Source: a virus. From it: DNA of 21,595 bases. The DNA is taken from positions 1-21,595 of IMG/VR virus record IMGVR_UViG_3300034061_002704; one strand, 5' to 3'. Below the pieces are notes generated by a model. It saw only the letters and a list, made by a program, of their open reading frames with translations. It had not been told where the DNA came from and ran no database searches. Below, piece after piece: positions 1 to 6,180 of the stretch; positions within the stretch are counted from its first letter, which is position 1, and each line of letters opens with the position of its first letter. A program made the position numbers and the translations under genes.

Positions 1-389
1 GTCCGTGCCTCCTGGCCGTAAGACTTCTCCACCACGAGCTTCGCCACCTGCGAGTCGTCCTCGAACGCCACGCCGTTCAAGGCGTCGAGGGCCGCCTTCG
101 CGCAGTTGTCCACGTCGAACCGTGGCAGCAGCGGTGCCCCCTTCCGCAGCCCCTTCTTCGTCAGGTGCGAGGCCGGGCGGGCGAAGACGAGATCGAGGAT
201 CACCGTGAGCGGCTCCGTCGTGATCGGCGTTGCCCCGGCTTCGAGGGCCGCCGCTGCGATGGCCGCCCGGTACGCATGCACCGGGTGTTTGCCCGGCACA
301 TACGCCCGCGCGAACCCGCCCCGCGTCGAGACTCTGGGCCTCGGCTGCGGCACGGGATCGCCCGGCACGGAAAAGGTCAACGGCTTCAC
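1..389 (-). CDS. rusA: RusA-family Holliday junction resolvase (3' end beyond window)
   Basis: The product is a RusA-type crossover junction endodeoxyribonuclease, which as a dimer cuts four-way DNA junctions made during phage recombination and replication. I read 129 residues before the window ends; the family is usually about 120-140 residues, so little is missing. The start is GTG at 389, giving a typical RusA N-terminus with VPGDPVPQPRPR (residues 8-19). The acidic catalytic region is clear: FDVDN (91-95), the following AALDALNG and FEDDSQV (109-115), matching the family pattern of DxDN, DALNG and DDxQV. The start overlaps the stop of the upstream 49-codon membrane gene by four bases (GTGA), so translation is probably coupled. 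It is the most distal gene seen in the early operon that also encodes Bet and the sliding clamp, which fits a recombination-dependent replication role. Family assignment is strong; the gene symbol is by family only. Confidence 0.9.
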   Translation of the reverse strand, partial: MKPLTFSVPGDPVPQPRPRVSTRGGFARAYVPGKHPVHAYRAAIAAAALEAGATPITTEPLTVILDLVFARPASHLTKKGLRKGAPLLPRFDVDNCAKAALDALNGVAFEDDSQVAKLVVEKSYGQEAR

Positions 390-535
390 GGTGTCCTCGC
401 GGCCATGTACAGGCCGACGTTGGCGAACGCATACCCGAGGTAGGCCAGACCAAGCCCCGCTTTGCCATGCAGGGCCAGGTCGGCCGCCACGACGAGATAG
501 ATGCCGCCCGTCAGGGCGATGAGCCAAGGGGCCAC
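386..535 (-). CDS. small two-segment membrane protein, unknown function
   Basis: A 49-codon gene starting at GTG 535 and ending in a four-base overlap with the rusA start. The predicted product is almost entirely two hydrophobic stretches, roughly residues 3-19 and 27-45, separated by a short LHGKAG turn, so it should be a small inner-membrane hairpin protein. It lies directly after the secreted-protein gene (three-base gap). Tight packing between two convincing genes and the fit of the hydrophobic pattern to the only open frame in this interval support it. The function is not recognisable; small phage membrane proteins include holins and superinfection-exclusion proteins, but nothing here decides between those. 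Confidence 0.6.
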   Translation of the reverse strand: MAPWLIALTGGIYLVVAADLALHGKAGLGLAYLGYAFANVGLYMAARTP

Positions 536-538
536 GGT

Positions 539-832
539 TCACCTGTAGCGGATGACGGCGTACCAGCGGCGCGTAACCGGCGAGTAGGCCACGCCTTCCT
601 CGACGATGACCTTCTTGCCAAAGAAGCAGCAGTTGCGCCGGGCCTGCTCGGGCGTCGAGCCCATGCCGATGCCTTCGGTCTGCGAGCACTGGCTATGCAC
701 GAGCGTCCCGCGCCGGGCGATGACGGTGGCGTGCTCCTGGGCAGAGATCACGGCCGGGCCGCGCACGATGACCGTCTGGCCGTGGGCGAGCGATGCGGTG
801 AGGGCGAACAGGACGACGAAGGCAAAACGCAT
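539..832 (-). CDS. small secreted protein with signal peptide, unknown function
   Basis: A 97-residue protein with a clear signal peptide: Arg2, then a hydrophobic core AFVVLFALTASLA and a likely cleavage site around residues 17-19 (AHGQ). The mature part of about 78 residues is basic and carries three cysteines (one in SQCSQ, a CC pair in RRNCCFF), so disulfides in the periplasm are plausible. A good ribosome binding site (AGGAG, then caacgcc) precedes ATG 832. I recall similar small proteins with the GIGxGSTxxQARRNCC and RRWYAVIRY pattern in planctomycete genomes and phages, but not their function. Its location in an early operon rather than with virion genes suggests a role at the cell envelope during infection or lysogeny; this is inference. 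Confidence 0.72.
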   Translation of the reverse strand: MRFAFVVLFALTASLAHGQTVIVRGPAVISAQEHATVIARRGTLVHSQCSQTEGIGMGSTPEQARRNCCFFGKKVIVEEGVAYSPVTRRWYAVIRYR

Positions 833-881
833 GGCGTTGCTCCTGGGGTGAGTGAACCACGCCCGCAGGATGGCAACCGTG

Positions 882-1124
882 TCAAGCGTCAGGCTCGGCC
901 CGCCGCTGGGCGAAGTGCCGCTCTCGGCACTCCCGCGCCCGCTCTGCGATCTCGTCGGGCGTCGGGTCCACGATCCGCTTGCGGTACTTGCATACCCGAT
1001 CCGGTATACCGTGCTCGCGGCGAAGTTCGTGCAGCCGTTGCCGCCGGATGCCGAGGTGCGCTGCGATCACGTCAGCAGGCACCCCGGCATCCCACTGGCG
1101 GCGAAGCTCTTTGATGTCGAGCAT
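882..1124 (-). CDS. small helix-turn-helix-like protein
   Basis: An 80-residue basic protein whose ATG shares a base with the dnaN stop (TGATG), so it is translationally coupled to the clamp gene. Residues 1-45 read LDIKELRRQWDAGVPADVIAAHLGI followed by RRQRLHELRREHGI, which has the spacing of a helix-turn-helix: a helix (PADVIAAHLG), a turn and a recognition helix (RQRLHELRREHG). The rest is highly charged with many Arg and Glu. It is probably a small DNA-binding protein of the kind that contains resolvase/GcrA-like HTH units; target and function are unknown. An in-frame extension upstream into dnaN (to 1169) is possible but unlikely. Confidence 0.62.
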   Translation of the reverse strand: MLDIKELRRQWDAGVPADVIAAHLGIRRQRLHELRREHGIPDRVCKYRKRIVDPTPDEIAERARECRERHFAQRRAEPDA

Positions 1125-2233
1125 CAGTCCTTCGCCAACGGCATGACCACGCCGGTGCAGTCGCCGCACCGGAATACAACCGCACTCTGAGCGTCCACCG
1201 CCTCGACCTCGACGGGCTCGGCCTCATCCACGCCACGCAGGAACTCGACCACGAAGCCGGGGTCGAGCGCCACGCTCGCCGTCTGGCCCGCCTCAAGCAG
1301 CCCGCACGTCACGCTCGACTGCCCCGCCTCGGCGCTCTGAGCCGTCAGGTGGATGCCGTTCTCCACGAACGCGAACGTCACGCCCTTCGACTGCTCACTC
1401 GTCACGATGGCCGCCTGCCGCGTCGCCGCCAGGAGCTCGGCCCCGTTCACGAGCGTGGCCTTCGCATCCCGCTCGGGGATCACGTCACGCCACCGGGGGA
1501 AGCGTCCCTCGACGAGCCGGGCCGTGACCACCGTGCCGTCGATGGTCGCCACCACCTCGCGGTCGGTGGCCTCCAACTGCACCGCCCCCTCGCTGTGCGA
1601 GGCGATGCTGCTGATGGTCAGGATCGCACGCGCCGGGATCAGCGTCGTGGAGTCGTCCACCGCCTGGTCCACTTCGATCCCGTAGGACGAGAGCCGCCGC
1701 CCGTCCGTGCCCACCAGCGTCACCGTGCCATCCTTCACCTCGACGAGCACCGCCCCAAGGGCGAACCGGCTCGAATCGGTGTCCGTCGCGTAGGCCACCG
1801 CCTTCACGGCCCGCACGAACTGGTCGGCCGGGATGCGGCAGATCGGCTTCACGGTGGGAGTTTCCCACTGTGGGAACTCGGCCGCGTCTTCGGTCGGCAA
1901 CGTCCAAGTGCCGCCGCCCACGCTCACGGTGCAGGAGTTGCCGCTGGGGGCCAGCGTCACTTCGTCGCCCGATGCCGCCCCAAGGATCGCCTGCAAGCGG
2001 GCGAACGGGAGCAGCAGCGGGGCGTCGGTGTACGGCACCTCGGCCGACACCTGGAGTTCAAGATCGCTCGCCGTGATCCCGCCGTTTGCCAGCAAAACGT
2101 TCGACAGGATCGGCTTCGGGCTTCGGCTTGGAACAGCGGCCCGCACCGCAGCCAGGGCGGCACGGAGCGTTGCTATGGGGAGGGAGATGCCACTGGCGCG
2201 AGCCTTCCGTGGCTTCGTTGCTGTTGCGGTCAT
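1124..2233 (-). CDS. dnaN: DNA polymerase III subunit beta (phage sliding clamp)
   Basis: A full-length (369 residues) beta sliding clamp, the ring-shaped dimer that tethers the replicative polymerase and other proteins to DNA. Family hallmarks include PILSNVLL near residue 50 followed by the SDLELQV strand, an LPTEDAAEFPQW segment near residue 120, TDGRRLSSYGIEVD in the middle domain, VEGRFPRWRDVIP in the last third and an end with VVFR and VMPL like cellular clamps. The start chosen is ATG 2233, with AAAGGA seven bases upstream; a longer frame to 2263 adds ten residues without a better site. The first 17 residues are an extra low-complexity leader compared with typical clamps. It lies in the phage early operon after replication genes and before recombination genes, implying that the phage loads its own clamp for the host polymerase. 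Clamp genes are uncommon in phages, so acquisition from a bacterial dnaN is likely. Confidence 0.93.
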   Translation of the reverse strand: MTATATKPRKARASGISLPIATLRAALAAVRAAVPSRSPKPILSNVLLANGGITASDLELQVSAEVPYTDAPLLLPFARLQAILGAASGDEVTLAPSGNSCTVSVGGGTWTLPTEDAAEFPQWETPTVKPICRIPADQFVRAVKAVAYATDTDSSRFALGAVLVEVKDGTVTLVGTDGRRLSSYGIEVDQAVDDSTTLIPARAILTISSIASHSEGAVQLEATDREVVATIDGTVVTARLVEGRFPRWRDVIPERDAKATLVNGAELLAATRQAAIVTSEQSKGVTFAFVENGIHLTAQSAEAGQSSVTCGLLEAGQTASVALDPGFVVEFLRGVDEAEPVEVEAVDAQSAVVFRCGDCTGVVMPLAKD

Positions 2234-2339
2234 GGGAATCCTTTCGTGAGAGTGACAGACCAACCATCACGCCGAGAACGAACGTCGCGGCGTTGAGCGA
2301 AAAACCGGCGCATATCAGGGCGAGTTGCGAGAGCGTCAT
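2058..2339 (-). CDS. possible small membrane protein nested over dnaN start
   Basis: An open frame of 93 codons beginning at ATG 2339, which overlaps the stop of the preceding gene as ATGA. Its first 30 residues contain one convincing transmembrane helix (LALICAGFSLNAATFVLGV and a few following residues) followed by SRK, a positive-inside pattern. The 102 bases between the preceding gene and dnaN would otherwise be empty, which is unusual in this tightly packed operon. However, from about residue 36 on the frame runs through the first 176 bases of dnaN and looks like an out-of-frame translation (rich in Pro, Cys, Arg). The membrane part is probably genuine; the soluble tail may be accidental or the frame may once have ended earlier. 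Function unknown. Confidence 0.45.
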   Translation of the reverse strand: MTLSQLALICAGFSLNAATFVLGVMVGLSLSRKDSHDRNSNEATEGSRQWHLPPHSNAPCRPGCGAGRCSKPKPEADPVERFAGKRRDHGERS

Positions 2340-2584
2340 GCGGCACCGCCCTTCTGGGCCATCATCGACTTGATGTAGACCGCCATCTGGTGGGCTTCGG
2401 ATTCGGTCTTCTCCAAGGTGGCGGCGTTCTTCACGAGCCGCGCGTGCAGTTCGCGGATCGTGTCGGCCGCCCACTCCAAGCGCAGCCGGGAGTCGTCGTC
2501 GATTGCGTCGAGCCATGCCGCCTGGGCACACAGGTCCGCCACGATCAGCGGCGCGGGGGCGGGGTAGGGGTTGCCGTCAGCCAT
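2336..2584 (-). CDS. hypothetical small alpha-helical protein
   Basis: An 82-residue acidic protein whose ATG overlaps the end of the LexA-like gene and whose stop overlaps the next start (ATGA). After a Pro/Ala-rich beginning (NPYPAPAPL) it is predicted to be mostly helical, with heptad-like stretches from residue 30 to the end (RLEWAADTIRELHARLVKN and onward through KTESEAHQMAVYIK), so a short coiled coil or dimerising helix is likely. I do not recognise the family. It belongs to the early replication operon by position and overlaps. Confidence 0.68.
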   Translation of the reverse strand: MADGNPYPAPAPLIVADLCAQAAWLDAIDDDSRLRLEWAADTIRELHARLVKNAATLEKTESEAHQMAVYIKSMMAQKGGAA

Positions 2585-2831
2585 TGGCCACCTCCACCGG
2601 GCGAAGGGTGCGGGCCTGGCCGGGCTGCCACTGCACCCAGCCCTTGCGGCGCAGAGACCAGACGTGATTCACGACGGCGTTCTTGTGAATGCCGAAGTGC
2701 GTGGCGATGTCGTCAATTGCCACGCAGTAGCCGTTGCGGTCGCGGAAGTCGGTGATGTACTCGAAGACTTCACGCTGGCGGTCGGTCAGCTGGGGGCGTT
2801 CGGTGGCGGTGGCGGTTGCTGTTTCGGTCAT
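2577..2831 (-). CDS. LexA-type winged-helix DNA-binding protein lacking the protease domain
   Basis: An 84-residue protein that matches the N-terminal DNA-binding domain of LexA repressors: LTDRQREVFEYITDF (residues 15-29), then GYCVAIDDIATHFGI and the recognition-helix region HKNAVVNHVWSLRRKGWV, ending with a wing-like QWQPGQARTLRP. LexA is normally about 200 residues with a C-terminal self-cleaving serine protease domain; this protein ends immediately after the DNA-binding domain, so it cannot be cleaved by the RecA route on its own. It could bind LexA-like operators, modify the host SOS response or regulate phage genes. Start and stop are both in overlaps with neighbours (ATGA with the gene at 2828; shared bases with the gene ending at 2336). 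Fold assignment is strong, target unknown. Confidence 0.82.
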   Translation of the reverse strand: MTETATATATERPQLTDRQREVFEYITDFRDRNGYCVAIDDIATHFGIHKNAVVNHVWSLRRKGWVQWQPGQARTLRPVEVANG

Positions 2832-3337
2832 TTGATGGCTCCAAAAGAAATGGGTGAGATGTCTCCGTCTGCGGTCACTCGCCCGAAGAGGGCTTCTTGT
2901 CCGAGCAGCCGCTTCTTCGCGTACATCAAGACCCGTAGGGCCGTGGCAGCGTGCATGCGGGGCAGCTTGTCGAGCACCATGTTTTCGATGGACTCGTATT
3001 GGTCGGGCGATGCGGCGTCGATCACGGCGATGAAGTCGCTGGCCAGCCTCTTGTCCTCGTCGGCCGAGATGTTTAGGTCGAGCTTCTTGTGCTTCTCGCC
3101 GGTCTGCCGGAGCGCCCGACGCTTAAGCGAGAACAACTCGCGGTAGCCGTCGAGCATCCACTTCAGTTGCGGGTAAAGCGTGTCGTGCCCGCGCTTCACG
3201 TTGCGGATCGCGTCGTAGAGCACGTCCTGGTCGAGGCTGCTGAGGTCTTCGCGCCAGAGACGCTTCTCCTCCTCCGTGAACTGCACCATCGGCCAGAGCT
3301 GGTTGATGGCGGTCTTGTTGTCTTCCCAGGTTCTCAC
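2828..3337 (-). CDS. possible helicase loader-like replication protein with clamp-binding motif
   Basis: A 169-residue, mostly helical, charged protein starting at GTG 3337, which overlaps the stop of the upstream replication gene (GTGA). The first 70 residues (NQLWPMVQFTEEEKRLWRED, then LDQDVLYDAIRNVKRGH and YPQLKWMLDGY) have the pattern of phage helicase loader N-termini such as the G39P group: a Trp/Phe-rich first helix, an acidic E-x-LW helix, then an A-I helix and a P-x-L-x-x-M-like end. I cannot confirm that without a profile search. Near the flexible C-terminus, residues 147-151 are QEALF, which fits the bacterial beta-clamp binding pentapeptide QxxLF; the next genes include the phage's own clamp. 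Position directly after an initiator-like gene and before dnaN supports a replication role. Confident as a gene, tentative as a loader. Confidence 0.72.
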   Translation of the reverse strand: MRTWEDNKTAINQLWPMVQFTEEEKRLWREDLSSLDQDVLYDAIRNVKRGHDTLYPQLKWMLDGYRELFSLKRRALRQTGEKHKKLDLNISADEDKRLASDFIAVIDAASPDQYESIENMVLDKLPRMHAATALRVLMYAKKRLLGQEALFGRVTADGDISPISFGAIK

Positions 3338-4110
3338 AGGTTCCCTCCTACTGGTTGACGTGTCCTGACTCGATCTTTCTTCGCGTTGTCAAACTCACCG
3401 GCCAGGATGCGATCGACGTACTCAAAGAACCGAGTGACGGCGAGCGGCTGGTCGAAGAACTCGCAGCGGGGCAGGCGATCCATCGCGTGATGGGCCTTCT
3501 CCAGCCACGACGGGTAACTGGCGTTCTGAACCCAGCCATCCGGTGCCATGAAGCCTGGCCAGCGGGCGGCCCTCTCGGTGGCGTTCCACTTGGCGAGGAA
3601 GCGTTGCCACTCGTCTTCTGCCCAGCCGTCCTCGCGAGAGCCGCCTGGGCCTGTGTGTGTGTGTGTTTCTTTTAAGAACGAATCCGAAACAGAATCCGAA
3701 ACCGAAACCGAAACCCCCCTGTTTTGCTTGTCGGTTTGCTTGGGCTTTGCTTGAGTTTTGCTACCCCCTTTGCTTCCGTTTTGCTTGCGGGTTTCGCTCA
3801 GTTCGGCCAGCCGGGAAATGCGGCGACTGAACAAAACACCGCGAGAATCGCGGGAAAGAACGCCACTTTTCTCCAATTCGGCCAGCGCGGCGAGTTTTTC
3901 CTCGCGCCCGCCGCCAGAAACGGCATCCACGATCTGCTCGTCGGTTCGGGCCGAGCCGTCAGGGTTGCTTGCGTATCCCTGCTCGTTTGCTTCAAACAAG
4001 ATGCAAAGCAAATCGACAAGCAAACCTCTAGCAAAAAGCGAGCAAAACCTGAGCTCTGGATCTTTCATCCAGTCGCCAGTGAAGAACCAGAAGCCGGGTG
4101 ACTTAGCCAT
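3334..4110 (-). CDS. phage replication initiation-like protein (replisome organizer type)
   Basis: A 258-residue protein beginning at ATG 4110 with AAGGA seven bases upstream. It has three parts. Residues 1-100 form a conserved domain starting AKSPGFWFFTGDWMKDPELR and continuing through LFARGLLVDLLCILFEA and a winged-helix-like stretch (DEQIVDAV, LAELEKSGVLSRD, ISRLAEL), as in N-terminal domains of phage replisome organizers and DnaD-like initiators. Residues about 105-155 are a low-complexity Lys/Gln/Ser/Val linker. The last 100 residues (DEWQRFLAKWNAT, PSWLEKAHHAMDRLP, RFFEYVDRILAGEFD) form a helical domain. It is followed by a loader-like gene and dnaN. The role would be origin recognition or helicase recruitment. 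An upstream in-frame extension to 4245 runs through non-coding sequence and is rejected. Confidence 0.78.
   Translation of the reverse strand: MAKSPGFWFFTGDWMKDPELRFCSLFARGLLVDLLCILFEANEQGYASNPDGSARTDEQIVDAVSGGGREEKLAALAELEKSGVLSRDSRGVLFSRRISRLAELSETRKQNGSKGGSKTQAKPKQTDKQNRGVSVSVSDSVSDSFLKETHTHTGPGGSREDGWAEDEWQRFLAKWNATERAARWPGFMAPDGWVQNASYPSWLEKAHHAMDRLPRCEFFDQPLAVTRFFEYVDRILAGEFDNAKKDRVRTRQPVGGNL
3652..3713. repeat. simple-sequence tracts inside the replication gene linker
   Basis: On the plus strand a TG dinucleotide run occupies 3652-3666, followed by copies of the hexamer CCGAAA at 3684-3689 and three in tandem at 3696-3713. In the gene's frame these encode Thr-His and Val-Ser repeats of the linker (VSVSVSDSVSDS and THTHT). 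Both repeat types could expand or contract by strand slippage; changes in hexamer number keep the frame, while changes in the dinucleotide run would break it. Confidence 0.85.
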
Positions 4111-4154
4111 AGTGGATTCCTTTCCATTCCGCCCCGCCGCGCCGAAGCGGCCCC

Positions 4155-4526
4155 TCAACCGTCTCGCAATGCGAGCTTGCTCGCGATGCTCCATAACGTG
4201 TTTATGTATCCGCGACTGACAAGCCAACTGAACCGTTCGTCGCAATCGGAAAAAAACTCGGCCCCGTGCGACGGCTTGCCAAGAGCGCGCTTCATGGCTG
4301 CCTCATGCCTTTTGCAGTCATCACTAAAAGCCAGCCCTAGCGGGGTCAGCGATTGGTGATCCATGCGGCAAAAGGGGCAGCCTTTCGTGATGCCAATCTT
4401 CAACTCGGACCCAAGCCTCCCGGCGTAAAACCAGCCCTCGCTGTCAACCATGCTGCGTGTTACAGCCTGCGCCCAAAGCACCAAGTTCGGTGGCGCGTTT
4501 GAATGGTCGTGCATGCGCTGCCTCAT
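4155..4526 (-). CDS. GIY-YIG superfamily protein, T5orf172/MUG113-like
   Basis: A 123-residue protein with the signature of T5orf172/MUG113 domains, a branch of the GIY-YIG nuclease fold found in phages: GWFYAGRLG (residues 31-39, the GIY-like strand), ELKIGITKGCPFCR (41-54, corresponding to the KIGxS...R element), EAAMKRALGK (the conserved Glu helix) and HGAEFFSD (the GEWF-like end). A CPFC pair might bind metal. The start ATG 4526 overlaps the preceding stop as ATGA, and 44 bases separate its stop from the next start. Enzymatic activity is not certain because this branch often occurs as accessory domains. Fold assignment is moderate to good; the biological role in the replication operon is unknown. 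Confidence 0.7.
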   Translation of the reverse strand: MRQRMHDHSNAPPNLVLWAQAVTRSMVDSEGWFYAGRLGSELKIGITKGCPFCRMDHQSLTPLGLAFSDDCKRHEAAMKRALGKPSHGAEFFSDCDERFSWLVSRGYINTLWSIASKLALRDG

Positions 4527-4888
4527 GCCGCGCCTCCTTGCTGAATCACTTCCAACCCCTTATCCGTCACGCGGCAAATCCGCTGCATCTCGCCAGCCTG
4601 GCTGCGGCGCTGCTCGCCCGTGTCTGCGATGTAGCCGTGTTCGAGGAGCTCGCCGCACCGCTTCCAGTAGCAGCACGACTTCTTCCCGCTTAGGCCCGAG
4701 AGATCGCCTGCCTGCTCGTTGGTGAGCGGGCCGTGCTCGACGTATTGCCGCAGCAGTTCCCACCGCTGGGAGCCAGCCCGCACGCGCAGTTCTTTCGAGA
4801 CGGCGCAGCGGATGGGCAGTTCGATCTTCGGCTCAGGCCGCGCCGCGAACAGCGGCAAGTCGCAGTTGTCGTCGATGAATACGCCCAT
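4523..4888 (-). CDS. winged-helix DNA-binding-like protein
   Basis: A 121-residue protein. The start is ATG 4888, chosen because a GGAG motif lies about eight bases upstream and because the frame further upstream (to 5476) only shadows the neighbouring gene. Residues 43-121 have winged-helix organisation: ELLRQYVEHGPLTNEQAGDL (first two helices), SGKKSCCYWKRCGELLEHGY (recognition helix and strand), then a wing and ICRVTDKGLEVIQ, like MarR or PadR-type domains. The N-terminal tail contains DLPLF (residues 10-14), reminiscent of the beta-clamp binding motif QLxLF. It ends in an ATGA overlap with the GIY-YIG-like gene. Probably a phage DNA-binding accessory protein. Confidence 0.7.
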   Translation of the reverse strand: MGVFIDDNCDLPLFAARPEPKIELPIRCAVSKELRVRAGSQRWELLRQYVEHGPLTNEQAGDLSGLSGKKSCCYWKRCGELLEHGYIADTGEQRRSQAGEMQRICRVTDKGLEVIQQGGAA

Positions 4889-4986
4889 CCGTTGGCCCTC
4901 CGTTTCCTTGATTTGGCGGCGTAAGGTGCCGCGTCCCGCGAAGTCACTCAGCCTTGGGAGGTTTGCGAGCCTTCCCTGCGGTGGAT

Positions 4987-5412
4987 TCAGGCGTCTCCCG
5001 CTTTGCCACCGCTGCCCTCTTGCGGGCTTCCCCCTGCGGCTGGGGCTGTTTCTTCTTTCGCATCTGCGTCCAGCTGTCGTGCCACGGCATCGGTGTCTTC
5101 CTTCCAAGTTGCTGCGTCTTCGACCGTGTTCCTCGCTGCGAGCCATGCGCTCATCAGCTTGTTGGTCCATCTGCCGTCCCACTCCTCGCCATCCAAAGCG
5201 TCGATCAGCAGCACCAAGCGGGCGTGTATCCACTTCGCCTTCCTGGCGATCTGCGCGTCGGTCAGCATGGGTAGCGGGTCCGGCCCCCGACGGCCCGTAG
5301 GCTTCGGGGCGGCGCGTCGCCGCCGCTCGAAGACCTCGGGCTGCCGGGCCTCGAACTCGTTCCACTCGCGCGTTGTCGGCGGGTGGCCCTCGTTGATGCG
5401 ACGGTCGCTCAT
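4987..5412 (-). CDS. hypothetical protein, early operon
   Basis: A 141-residue protein whose ATG overlaps the bet stop (ATGA). The first 50 residues are basic and Pro-rich (RRRRAAPKPTGRRGPDPLP), the middle is helical and Trp-rich (ARKAKWIHARLVLLIDALDG, then EEWDGRWTNKLMSAWLAARN), and the last 30 residues are an acidic, Gly/Ala-rich tail. I do not recognise the family. Direct coupling to bet suggests a partner in recombination or single-strand DNA handling; an acidic tail and basic head would fit a DNA-associated accessory protein, but that is inference. About 100 bases separate it from the next start. Confidence 0.7.
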   Translation of the reverse strand: MSDRRINEGHPPTTREWNEFEARQPEVFERRRRAAPKPTGRRGPDPLPMLTDAQIARKAKWIHARLVLLIDALDGEEWDGRWTNKLMSAWLAARNTVEDAATWKEDTDAVARQLDADAKEETAPAAGGSPQEGSGGKAGDA

Positions 5413-6077
5413 CGCGCGTGTGCCTCCGCGTCGATCTCCTCCGCGTCGAAGTGCTCCACGCCGTTGTCTTCGGCATCGACGTGCGTGATGCGGGCCACCT
5501 GCTGGCGGGCCTGCTGCACGTTCACGGCCACGTTCACGCTCGGCCGCATCCGGTCGGCCTCGTCGGGATCGACGATGCCGCTGAAGCCGAAGGCCGCCCG
5601 GTACGCCTGGATGCGTGCTTTATGGCGAAGCATCCTGGCTGGCCACCGTCGCCATGGGTCCGTGTTCTGGACGCACTCGGCCATGTACTCCGTCACCTCT
5701 TCGGGGTGGGCACGGTCCTTGCGGTGGACGCGAGCCGTCACCGCCACCAACTTCCCCTGGTCGTCGATCCGGTCGATGAACTCGATGCCGTCGTACTGCG
5801 GGTGGCTGTTGGCGAGCTTGATCCAGCCATCCACGCTGACGATGGGCTGAATGCCGCCGCCCTTCTTGGGGAAGGCGTAGAGCTCGCGGAGCACCGGGTT
5901 CAAGCAGTACTCGTTGGCCACCAGCAAGAACGCGGCGAACTCTTCCTTGGTCGCGTTGTCGCAGCCGCACGTCTTGCGAACGGTCTGCTCGAACGCCTGG
6001 GCCTCCATCCCGAATCTGCTGGCCAGAGTCAGCAGGATGCTCTTGCGGTCCTGCGTGTTTGCAATCTGCGTCGTCAT
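5409..6077 (-). CDS. bet: Bet/RecT-family single-strand DNA annealing protein
   Basis: A 222-residue recombinase that binds single-stranded DNA and anneals complementary strands, as Redbeta of phage lambda does. The similarity to lambda Bet runs over most of the length: EFAAFLLVANEYCLNPVLRE (like FIALLIVANQYGLNPWTKE), LYAFPKKGGGIQPIVSVDGW, PQYDGIEF, VHRKDRAHPEEVTEYMAEC, PWRRWPARMLRHKARIQ and AAFGFSGIVDPDEADR. The C-terminal 45 residues are acidic and divergent. ATG 6077 has an AAGGAAAGAAAGG purine-rich leader. Lambda Bet works with the Exo nuclease and Gam; no such partner is recognisable in this window. It heads the run of replication and recombination genes, with rusA at the far end. Confidence 0.95.
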   Translation of the reverse strand: MTTQIANTQDRKSILLTLASRFGMEAQAFEQTVRKTCGCDNATKEEFAAFLLVANEYCLNPVLRELYAFPKKGGGIQPIVSVDGWIKLANSHPQYDGIEFIDRIDDQGKLVAVTARVHRKDRAHPEEVTEYMAECVQNTDPWRRWPARMLRHKARIQAYRAAFGFSGIVDPDEADRMRPSVNVAVNVQQARQQVARITHVDAEDNGVEHFDAEEIDAEAHAR

Positions 6078-6180
6078 TTGTGACGGTCCCTTTCTTTCCT
6101 TGGTGAAATCCCGCGTCCGCGTCCTGCCTCAGCGGGGCGATCCCTTCCGTGGCTTACCCGGTTCCACCGGGCTCCTTGTT

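Noticed and set aside
1349-2296. 315-codon plus-strand open frame
   Set aside because: It is antisense to dnaN, whose identity is certain; the translation is His/Arg-rich without domains.
3334-4245. Longer form of the replication protein starting at 4245
   Set aside because: The extra 45 residues are Arg-rich, run through the gap and into the end of the previous gene, while ATG 4110 has a good ribosome binding site and the conserved start.
4523-5476. 317-codon minus-strand frame
   Set aside because: Only the last 121 codons from ATG 4888 look real; the upstream part shadows the gene at 4987-5412 and is Arg/Gly-rich.
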